The position numbers were made by a program, and so were the translations under genes. This document shows, piece after piece, positions 1-5,103 of a stretch of DNA of 5,206 nt (position 1 is the stretch's first letter; every line of letters starts with the position of its first letter). The stretch is from Helicobacteraceae bacterium (GTDB lineage Bacteria; Campylobacterota; Campylobacteria; Campylobacterales; Helicobacteraceae). The DNA is taken from assembly GCA_029258405.1 (NCBI GenBank), contig JARHYY010000142.1, positions 1 to 5,206 on the forward strand. The letters are read 5' to 3'. A model generated the notes under the pieces. It was not told where the DNA came from. It ran no database searches and saw only the letters and a program-made list of their open reading frames with translations.

Positions 1-57
1 AAAATATTAGTAAGGACAATATCAACCTTGTGCTTGAGTTTGTTTTTACAATGAGCT

Positions 58-63
58 TATAAT
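58..63 (+). promoter_or_regulatory. Candidate sigma-80 type -10 box
   Basis: An exact TATAAT preceded by a T-rich stretch at about 34-48, which suits epsilon-proteobacterial promoters that lack a defined -35 box. A start near 70 would give the lipoprotein mRNA a leader of about 230 bases containing the G tract. In DNA this AT-rich the hexamer can also occur by chance. Confidence 0.4.
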
Positions 64-96
64 ATAACTTTATATAGTGGAGTTAAGTAAGTTCTT

Positions 97-141
97 TAAG
101 GTTTATTCTGTTATTTGAATTTTTGGACTCTAAGGTTTATT
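97..141 (+). repeat. Direct repeat TAAGGTTTATT, two copies
   Basis: The 11-mer TAAGGTTTATT occurs at 97-107 and again at 131-141, a 34-base offset. The base two before each copy differs but both are preceded by CT (CTT or CTC). A one-base-shorter relative, TAAGGTTATT, is at 264-273. They lie between the two candidate -10 boxes, or just upstream of the lipoprotein gene in the third case, so could be regulator sites or remnants of a repeat. No known operator was recognised. Confidence 0.4.
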
Positions 142-164
142 GCTCGTTTGAGGTTTGGGTATAG

Positions 165-170
165 TATAAT
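165..170 (+). promoter_or_regulatory. Candidate -10 box just before the G tract
   Basis: An exact TATAAT. A transcript from here would start at about 176-179 and would carry the G7-T-G3 tract within its first dozen bases. There is no -35 match. The hexamer also overlaps a block shared with the other flank of the window (AGTATA at 163-168), so it may be part of a repeat rather than a promoter. Confidence 0.35.
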
Positions 171-181
171 TGAGGGTTGTT

Positions 182-192
182 GGGGGGGTGGG
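182..192 (+). repeat. Homopolymeric G tract, G7-T-G3
   Basis: Seven G at 182-188, one T, then three G at 190-192, in otherwise low-GC DNA. G or C tracts of this length are the classic slippage sites used for phase variation in Helicobacter and Campylobacter. This one is not in a reading frame, so any effect would act on promoter strength, leader RNA structure or sRNA binding at the downstream lipoprotein gene. Confidence 0.7.
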
Positions 193-289
193 TTTAGTGA
201 TCTTTTATACCTAGAGTGCCTTTTGTGTGTAACTACATTTATAGGTAAATGAGTTGCACTGTTTAAGGTTATTTTTACATAGAGCATAG

Positions 290-295
290 TAAAAT
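290..295 (+). promoter_or_regulatory. Possible -10 box giving a near-leaderless lipoprotein mRNA
   Basis: TAAAAT, one mismatch from TATAAT, is placed so that transcription would begin at about 302, within a few bases of the ATG at 304. That would account for the absence of any Shine-Dalgarno before this gene. It is a weak call, since similar hexamers are frequent in this composition. Confidence 0.25.
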
Positions 296-303
296 AACAA
301 ACT

Positions 304-606
304 ATGAGAAAGTTAATTGCTTCAATCTTGCTCGGTTGTTTTGTTGTTGGGTTTTTGCTCGGTTGTTCGGATAGTAAAAAAAAGAACGAAGGCTTCATGT
401 CTAGCCTTGGGGATTGTAATGTTGTTTATACTCAATGTATAAATAAATGCAAAGATGGGCCAAAATTATGTGGTGATCAATGTGAAAAGGCAAGGGGCAT
501 GTGTAATGCTATACATGTAAAAGGTTGTATGCAACAATGCAATGAACGCTATGGTAAAGATAGTAGTTCTTCTGAAGCTTGCAAAAGAAACTGTCAGCGC
601 AAATAA
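304..606 (+). CDS. Cysteine-rich small lipoprotein
   Basis: A 100-residue secreted lipoprotein of unknown function; I do not recognise a named family. Residues 1-20 form a short signal peptide (MRK, then a hydrophobic stretch) ending in the lipobox LLGC, so Cys21 should be lipidated; Ser22-Asp23 follow, then a Lys/Ser-rich linker. The mature part has ten further cysteines, at 38, 45, 49, 56, 60, 67, 75, 79, 93 and 97, including four CxxxC pairs. The first six follow strict alternating 7/4 spacing, which places them on one face of a helix. Even numbers and export suggest disulfides, possibly five. The signal peptide fixes the start at 304 although no Shine-Dalgarno precedes it (upstream bases are ATAACAAACT). 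The next gene begins 33 bases downstream and is probably cotranscribed. An A8 run at codons 25-27 is a possible slippage site. Being a lipoprotein is well supported; its role is unknown. Confidence 0.88.
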   Translation: MRKLIASILLGCFVVGFLLGCSDSKKKNEGFMSSLGDCNVVYTQCINKCKDGPKLCGDQCEKARGMCNAIHVKGCMQQCNERYGKDSSSSEACKRNCQRK

Positions 607-639
607 TATGTTAATAATCTATTAAAGAAAGCATAATAT

Positions 640-2712
640 ATGCGTTTGTTTTTTAAAATACTATTAGGGCTCGTTTTTCTTATTGCTATTATAGTTATCA
701 TTCCTTTTACACAGTTTGGTAACAATCTTATAAAGCCTTACATTCAAGATGCACTTAATAAATACTCTCCTATTCCTCTTGAAGTTGCTCTTTTTCGTTT
801 AGGTTTTAGCTCCTTTGAAGTTAATGTAAAAGGGGGAGAATCTATAAATGCACATTTGCAAGGCTCGTATTCTCTATTAAAATTATCAATAGATTCATAC
901 TTAAAACTTGATGTTAAAGATCTTTCTTATGCGGCAAAAGCACTTAATGCAGAACTGCAGGGTTCATTTGTAGCTGATATTAAAGCTGCTGGCGATTTAA
1001 GTTCAATGCAAATTGTAGGGGAGAGCAATATTGCACATTCTAAAACTATCTTTCTTGCCCAGTTAAAAGATTTAGCATTTTCTAGCCTTGATGTGCAAGT
1101 GCAAGATGCGTCAGTTCAATCTTTGCTTGGTATCATTGCCAAGCCACCATATGCACAGGGCTTAATTAATATTACAACAGCCATCGTGCAAGATACTCAA
1201 GGTATTAATGGTAAAGCAGATTTTGTGCTTTCAAATGGTTCAATTGATGCATCATTAGTACAAAAGGATTTTAATATTGCAATACCTTCTACTATTTTCA
1301 ATATCCAACTTTTAGCAAATTTCAATGGTGAAAATGTTGCCCATAATCTTCTTGTAAAATCGAATGTAGGTAATATAACTACTGAAGGCACAACAAATAT
1401 CAACACCCTCGCTACAGATTCTCAATATGCACTTAACATAAATAACCTTGCCCCGCTTACCCCATTGGTGCAAATGCCTATAAGGGGGGATTTAAATACT
1501 GATGGATATGTTAAAGGCGATCAAAAATCATTACTTATTGATGGAAAAAGCAATATAGCCCAATCTGATACTTTGTATCGCATTCAACTTGCCAACTTTG
1601 CACCATCAAGTGTAGAGGCAAACATAAAATCTTTAAGTTTGGAAAAAATACAATACATGCTTTATCAACCCATTTATACAAATGGCACTTTAAATTCAAC
1701 CATTCGACTTAATGATTTTGACGCTGGTATTTCTGGGCAAATTATTGCCTCTATATTAAATGGAACAGTTAATAATGCTGCAATGAAAAATAATTTTGAT
1801 ATAAATATACCTACAACTGCCTATAAACTCAATATTTCAAGTACATTGCACAGGGGCAGTGGCGAGCTTGTAGCGGATATTTCTTCTGCTCTTGTAAATA
1901 TTGTTTTAGATAAAACAAATTTTACTCTAAACCCTATTGCTTTGCATGGCCCCTATATACTTAATATACCAGAACTCAATCGTTTACAATTTGTAACAGG
2001 AATGCCTATGAAAGGCAAAATTGATGCAAATGGAAATATAGATTTAAACAATGCTCACGGCTTGCAAGCCTCCTTTATAAGCAATATGCTTGGTGGTAGT
2101 GTTAATGCCCATCTCAACAATAATACTATTAATGCGCAGCTCAGCAAACTTAGAAGTGAAGAGTTTTTAAAAATGCTTACCTACGCTCCATTTTTCAGCT
2201 CTGAAATGAATGGGCAATTTCAATATGAGCTTCTAAGTAATAGGGGTATTCTTGAAGCTTCTCTAAGTAATGGACATTTATCAAAAAGTCCTTTAACTGC
2301 ATTACTGTTGCCAGCCTTTGGAGTGGATTTAAGCAAAGAGATTTATCAGCAAGCCTCATTAAAAAGCGTTATTGCCAACAAAGTTATTAATTCAGATATC
2401 AATCTCTTATCGCATAACACATCAATTACTGCTAAAAATGCAAAAATCAATACTAGCAATAACAATGTTGATGCTATCCTTACAATAGCTATTAAAAACA
2501 AACCAACCAATGTTACTATAGCAGGCAATATAAAACAACCAAAAATATCTATAGATAGACTCAATCAAGCTGTAGATAAATTAAAAGATAAAGTTGGTGA
2601 AAAGATCAATGAAAAAATTGAGAAAACTTTAGATAAAAATCTGCAAAAACATCTCACGCCAGAACAAACCGAAGATGTTAAAGGGATATTGCAAAATATC
2701 TTTAAAAAGTAA
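640..2712 (+). CDS. AsmA-like membrane-anchored envelope protein with three internal repeats
   Basis: A 690-residue protein with one N-terminal membrane anchor (about residues 4-24) and a large, Asn/Ser-rich, beta-strand-type remainder that should lie in the periplasm. Three repeats of about 175 residues are visible: SN-containing segments at 129-130, 304-305 and 481-482; a Pro/aromatic turn followed by Gly at 169-174, 344-349 and 517-525; an NG turn at 199-200, 374-375 and 544-545. Repeats 1 and 2 also share an FxIxIP motif at 211 and 386. The C-terminus (about 640-690) is a Lys/Glu-rich amphipathic helix ending LQNIFKK. One anchor, long repetitive beta structure and a charged helical tail resemble AsmA/TamB-type proteins, which act in lipid transfer and outer-membrane homeostasis; this is inferred from architecture, not a motif. 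The start has a weak purine-rich site (AAAGAAAG, 8 bases before ATG). It follows the lipoprotein gene by 33 bases, so a shared transcript is likely. Confidence 0.8.
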   Translation: MRLFFKILLGLVFLIAIIVIIPFTQFGNNLIKPYIQDALNKYSPIPLEVALFRLGFSSFEVNVKGGESINAHLQGSYSLLKLSIDSYLKLDVKDLSYAAKALNAELQGSFVADIKAAGDLSSMQIVGESNIAHSKTIFLAQLKDLAFSSLDVQVQDASVQSLLGIIAKPPYAQGLINITTAIVQDTQGINGKADFVLSNGSIDASLVQKDFNIAIPSTIFNIQLLANFNGENVAHNLLVKSNVGNITTEGTTNINTLATDSQYALNINNLAPLTPLVQMPIRGDLNTDGYVKGDQKSLLIDGKSNIAQSDTLYRIQLANFAPSSVEANIKSLSLEKIQYMLYQPIYTNGTLNSTIRLNDFDAGISGQIIASILNGTVNNAAMKNNFDINIPTTAYKLNISSTLHRGSGELVADISSALVNIVLDKTNFTLNPIALHGPYILNIPELNRLQFVTGMPMKGKIDANGNIDLNNAHGLQASFISNMLGGSVNAHLNNNTINAQLSKLRSEEFLKMLTYAPFFSSEMNGQFQYELLSNRGILEASLSNGHLSKSPLTALLLPAFGVDLSKEIYQQASLKSVIANKVINSDINLLSHNTSITAKNAKINTSNNNVDAILTIAIKNKPTNVTIAGNIKQPKISIDRLNQAVDKLKDKVGEKINEKIEKTLDKNLQKHLTPEQTEDVKGILQNIFKK

Positions 2713-2737
2713 TTTAAAAATATTTACCTCTTTAGAC

Positions 2738-2743
2738 TATAAT
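2738..2743 (+). promoter_or_regulatory. Promoter -10 box for the rplY-pth-permease operon
   Basis: An exact TATAAT in the 57-base gap between the AsmA-like gene and rplY, with A/T-rich DNA upstream and no clear -35. A start near 2750 would give a leader of about 20 bases carrying AAAGGA at 2758-2763, six bases before the ATG. This suggests rplY begins its own transcript separate from the envelope genes upstream. Confidence 0.6.
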
Positions 2744-2769
2744 ATACACTTATTTATAAAGGATAGAAA

Positions 2770-3306
2770 ATGTTACAAGGAATAATTAAAAAGAGCACCT
2801 CTAAAGCCTCTACAAAAGCTTTAAGAAAAAATGGTTATCTCATAGCAAATATATATGGCAAAGGGCAACCTAATGTGCATTGTGCATTCAAAGCAAATGA
2901 TTTTATAAGAACAGTAAAAAACAAAGAACATCTTATTTTTTCTGTTCAGCTTAATTCTCAAGAATACAGAGTTGTTGTTCAAGAGTATCAGAGGGACCCT
3001 GTAACAAGCGATATACTTCATGTTGATTTAATGCTTGCCCAAGATGGTATTGAATCGCACTTTTTTGTTCCTGTTGCTTTTAGTGGCACGCCAAAAGGCT
3101 TGAAAGACAAGGGTGCATTAATGATATCCAAAAAAAGAATAAAAGTTAAATGTCTTCCAGAAAAAATTCCGCTCAATTTTCCTCTTGATATTGCTCCATT
3201 AGGCGTTGGCGATTCACTTTTAGTGAGAGATATTGTTGCGGTTGATGGTGTCCGCATTGTTGAAAAAGCAGATGTTGCAGTAGTTGGAGTTATCAAATCC
3301 CGATAA
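2770..3306 (+). CDS. rplY: 50S ribosomal protein L25 (general stress protein Ctc type)
   Basis: Binds 5S rRNA in the large ribosomal subunit. At 178 residues it is the long two-domain form (Ctc/TL5), not the short E. coli L25. The N-terminal RNA-binding domain (about 1-92) carries the family segments LRKNG-x5-IYGKG at 18-32, where the second half corresponds to the usual PAVIYG, and the hallmark QRDPVTSDILHVDL at 74-87. The C-terminal TL5-like domain (about 96-178) shows PVAFSGTPKGLKDKG at 101-115, a CLPEKIP motif at 128-134 and LGVGDSLLVRDI at 144-155, all typical of the family. The start is set by AAAGGA six bases upstream. The gene ends in tandem stops TAATAA. pth follows after 16 bases, the usual rplY-pth pairing in bacteria, so the two are very likely cotranscribed. 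Confidence 0.96.
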   Translation: MLQGIIKKSTSKASTKALRKNGYLIANIYGKGQPNVHCAFKANDFIRTVKNKEHLIFSVQLNSQEYRVVVQEYQRDPVTSDILHVDLMLAQDGIESHFFVPVAFSGTPKGLKDKGALMISKKRIKVKCLPEKIPLNFPLDIAPLGVGDSLLVRDIVAVDGVRIVEKADVAVVGVIKSR

Positions 3307-3322
3307 TAAAGGCTCTTAGTAA

Positions 3323-3895
3323 ATGATTCTTGTAGTAGGATTGGGAAATCCGGGCATACAATATCGTTTTACGCGGCATAACATAGGTTTTTTAGCTTTA
3401 GAACATATTATTTCATACCTTAATAACGAAAAGCAACATATTTTTTCCATCAATAAACTTTTTTTTAAGGGTATGGCATGGAAAATGAAAGAAAGCATTT
3501 TTCTCCAGCCCACTACTTTTATGAACCTTTCAGGAGAATCTGTTGTTGCAGTCGCCCATTACTACAACTGTGAGCAAATTATTGTTATTCATGATGATAT
3601 TGATCTTAATTTTGGTGCTATTCGCTTCAAGGTTGGTGGAGGAAACGGGGGACATAAGGGCTTACTCTCTATAGACAGTTTATTAAAAAAGCCATATCAT
3701 AAAATAAGAATAGGAATCTCAAAACCGACATACAAAAATATTGATATTGCTGATTATGTGCTTTCCCCATTCTCTGAAGAAGAACTTTTACAGCTTCAAA
3801 ACATATTTGCTCAAACAACAAAAGCTCTTATTAGTATTTTACAAGGAACATCATGGGAAAAAATCGCATCACTTTTTTCATCTAAAGGTATTTAA
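3323..3895 (+). CDS. pth: Peptidyl-tRNA hydrolase
   Basis: Cleaves the ester bond of peptidyl-tRNA released from stalled ribosomes, freeing tRNA for reuse; a cytoplasmic, normally essential enzyme. At 190 residues it matches the bacterial Pth length. Key positions are present: VVGLGNPG with Asn9, TRHN with catalytic His19, TTFMNLSG with Asn68, HDDIDL with Asp91 (the acidic partner of the histidine), GGGNGGHKGL at 105-114 and the RIGIS strand at 129-133. One difference from E. coli is that the Asn of GGHNGL (Asn114 there) is Lys112 here, a position linked to tRNA substrate binding. AAAGG at 3308-3312 lies ten bases before the ATG, slightly far but usable. The stop codon shares its last A with the next gene's ATG. 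A T8 run at 3459-3466 is in frame and the gene is intact. Confidence 0.96.
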   Translation: MILVVGLGNPGIQYRFTRHNIGFLALEHIISYLNNEKQHIFSINKLFFKGMAWKMKESIFLQPTTFMNLSGESVVAVAHYYNCEQIIVIHDDIDLNFGAIRFKVGGGNGGHKGLLSIDSLLKKPYHKIRIGISKPTYKNIDIADYVLSPFSEEELLQLQNIFAQTTKALISILQGTSWEKIASLFSSKGI

Positions 3896-3897
3896 TG
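3884..3897 (+). promoter_or_regulatory. Shine-Dalgarno and overlapping stop/start TAATG
   Basis: AAAGG at 3884-3888, inside the end of pth, lies six bases before the ATG at 3895. The pth stop TAA (3893-3895) and this ATG share one A. The arrangement fixes the permease start and makes translational coupling with pth likely. Confidence 0.75.
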
Positions 3898-4956
3898 CGA
3901 ATTTTTTATTTTATCGGCTTTTATTATATTAAATATTTCATTCTTATTACTGTTGCACTCTGTTTCTTTTTTGTAGGTATTGACATATTAAAATTTTCTC
4001 ATCAACTTCCTGATTCTGCTAACCTCATGATTCTATTTTTTCTTTATGATTTTATTTATGCACTAGGTTTTATACTTCCCATCTCCTTATTGCTCTCTGC
4101 AATAGTAGTCTTTGCTGTTTTATTACGCAATAATGAATTTGTTGCTTTATTGTCGCTAGGTTATTCAAAACAACAAATCATTCAACCAATATTTATCATC
4201 GCTAGCTTAGTGCTTATATGTTTTATTGGCACTAATGCTTCACCCCTTGCCTATGCCAAAGAAAAGGTTGAGCAAATTATTAACAAAAATAGCAATAATC
4301 GCTCTAAAGGTGAATTGCTTGTAAAATATAAAAACAATTATGTTTATTTTGAACGTATATATCCTCTTATTCAAAAAGCAGAGGGTATTCGAGTCTATAC
4401 CATAGAAGGCAAAAATTTATTACAGTTTATCGTGGCAAGTCATGCAACTTTCATTAAAAATAAATGGCAACTCCAAGATGTTACCCTCCTAACCTTTAGC
4501 CCCGGATTTAAATTAGGTGAACAGGCTTTTAGTAAGGAGGTTCTACCTACATTAGAAATATTAGAGGGCTTCAAGCCTAAAATTTTAGATATTATCTATG
4601 AGCGAAGCGGTTCTGTAAGCATTATCGATGCTCTAACATCTCTTAATTTTCTTGAAAGTGAAGAGGTAAATTTATCAAAAATTCGGGGCATATTGTATTC
4701 TCTTGTGCTATTTCCTTTTTTTTCTATCCCTACTTTAGCTCTTATACTCTTTAAAATGCCCTATACGATTCGATATGGGGAAATGACACCCTATATTTTT
4801 AGTGCTCTATTAATATCATTAATGGCTTGGGGTGTATTTTTTGCTCTTTCTCGCTTTTCGATGAGTGGTTTCATACATCCTGAATGGGTTTTTGTGCTTC
4901 CTATGTGTTTATGGTTTTGTTTAGGATGGATTTTTTTAAAGAAATTTAATAACTAA
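3895..4956 (+). CDS. LptF/LptG (YjgP/YjgQ) family permease
   Basis: Inner-membrane subunit type that, with its partner and the ATPase LptB, extracts lipopolysaccharide from the inner membrane and passes it to the periplasmic bridge. The 353-residue protein has the family layout: membrane segments at about 9-31, 45-76 and 97-115, a periplasmic beta-rich domain at about 120-255 (including LLVKYKNNYVYFERIYPLI, 141-159), and three more at about 265-286, 298-319 and 330-348. The cytoplasmic segment LLRNNEFVALLSLGYS (76-91) matches the coupling helix that contacts LptB, with the conserved Glu at 81. Length is typical for the family. It corresponds in position to HP1498 of H. pylori. LptF and LptG cannot be told apart with confidence here, so no symbol is given; a second paralogue should lie elsewhere in the genome. 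It is the last gene of the rplY-pth operon. Confidence 0.9.
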   Translation: MRIFYFIGFYYIKYFILITVALCFFFVGIDILKFSHQLPDSANLMILFFLYDFIYALGFILPISLLLSAIVVFAVLLRNNEFVALLSLGYSKQQIIQPIFIIASLVLICFIGTNASPLAYAKEKVEQIINKNSNNRSKGELLVKYKNNYVYFERIYPLIQKAEGIRVYTIEGKNLLQFIVASHATFIKNKWQLQDVTLLTFSPGFKLGEQAFSKEVLPTLEILEGFKPKILDIIYERSGSVSIIDALTSLNFLESEEVNLSKIRGILYSLVLFPFFSIPTLALILFKMPYTIRYGEMTPYIFSALLISLMAWGVFFALSRFSMSGFIHPEWVFVLPMCLWFCLGWIFLKKFNN

Positions 4957-4957
4957 C

Positions 4958-4981
4958 GCTTATCTAATTATATAGATATGC
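4958..4981 (+). terminator. Weak stem-loop after the permease gene
   Basis: GCTTATCTA (4958-4966) and TAGATATGC (4973-4981) form a nine-position stem with one T-T mismatch and a six-base loop, starting two bases after the permease stop. Only TTT follows (4982-4984), so it is a poor intrinsic terminator and may instead act as a 3'-end stabiliser or be incidental. Confidence 0.35.
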
Positions 4982-4991
4982 TTTACAATAA

Positions 4992-4997
4992 TATAAT
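4992..4997 (+). promoter_or_regulatory. Candidate -10 box before the C-tract reading frame
   Basis: An exact TATAAT in A/T-rich DNA; a start at about 5004-5007 would give a leader of about 30 bases to the ATG at 5035, with ATAAGGAA at 5023-5030 as ribosome site. The complete set of -10 box, spacing, Shine-Dalgarno and ATG argues that something is expressed here. Confidence 0.5.
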
Positions 4998-5034
4998 ATA
5001 GATTTAATAAATACACGCATTTATAAGGAATACC

Positions 5035-5103
5035 ATGAATAACAAATTGCAACCCCCCCCCACCCATAAATACCCAACAACACAAAACAACAAGACTCAA
5101 TAA
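5035..5103 (+). CDS. Short reading frame with a C9 tract, possible phase-variable or decayed gene start
   Basis: An ATG preceded by AAGGA at 5025-5029 (five bases away) opens a 22-codon frame, MNNKLQPPPTHKY then PTTQNNKTQ, ending at TAA 5101-5103. The three prolines are encoded by C9 at 5053-5061. Losing one C would extend the product to 29 residues (stop 5123-5125); gaining one would cut it to 11. None of the three frames is long, so this is either a small peptide, a leader peptide, the remnant of a phase-variable gene whose body has been lost or lies beyond the window, or part of a short repeat element. The expression signals are better than expected by chance; the product has no recognisable domain. 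Confidence 0.35.
   Translation: MNNKLQPPPTHKYPTTQNNKTQ
5053..5065 (+). repeat. Homopolymeric C tract, C9-A-C3
   Basis: Nine C at 5053-5061, an A, then three C at 5063-5065. The tract sits at codons 7-9 of the short frame starting at 5035. It mirrors the G7-T-G3 tract at the other end of the window and begins a strand that has no G from 5050 to 5093. Confidence 0.75.

Larger units (their letters stand above)
1..303. other. Gene-free upstream region
   Basis: No credible coding region is seen on either strand: plus-strand ATGs at 51 and 250 reach stops within a few codons, and the minus-strand frame crossing this stretch runs into the lipoprotein gene and has no Shine-Dalgarno. The stretch holds TATAAT boxes at 58-63 and 165-170, three TAAGGTT-type repeats, a G7-T-G3 tract at 182-192, and short complementary segments at 208-219 and 242-260. 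The plus strand has no C at all from about 146 to 201, a marked strand asymmetry. I read it as a promoter region plus possible long mRNA leader for the lipoprotein gene, perhaps overlapping a degenerate repeat element. Confidence 0.6.

Noticed and set aside
1..22. ATATT...AATAT inverted repeat at the window start
   Set aside because: Pure A/T five-base stem, expected by chance in this composition.
111..398. Minus-strand 95-codon frame overlapping the upstream region and the lipoprotein start
   Set aside because: It runs antisense through the clear signal-peptide coding region, has no Shine-Dalgarno, and its proline stretch simply translates the G tract.
632..637. CATAAT as a promoter for the AsmA-like gene
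   Set aside because: Its transcript would start after the ATG at 640; cotranscription with the lipoprotein gene is simpler.
1197..1406. Minus-strand frame inside the AsmA-like gene
   Set aside because: Antisense to an intact long gene with clear internal protein repeats; no start signals.
2821..3296. Minus-strand frames opposite rplY
   Set aside because: Antisense to a gene with unmistakable L25/Ctc motifs.
3459..3466. T8 run in pth as a phase-variation site (also T8 at 4716-4723 and T7 at 4931-4937 in the permease gene)
   Set aside because: Such runs are expected for Phe/Leu codons in this AT-rich DNA, both genes are intact, and switching off an essential enzyme is implausible.
3741..3932. 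63-codon plus-strand frame across the pth end
   Set aside because: Out of frame with both pth and the permease gene, no ribosome site, low-complexity product; a shadow frame.
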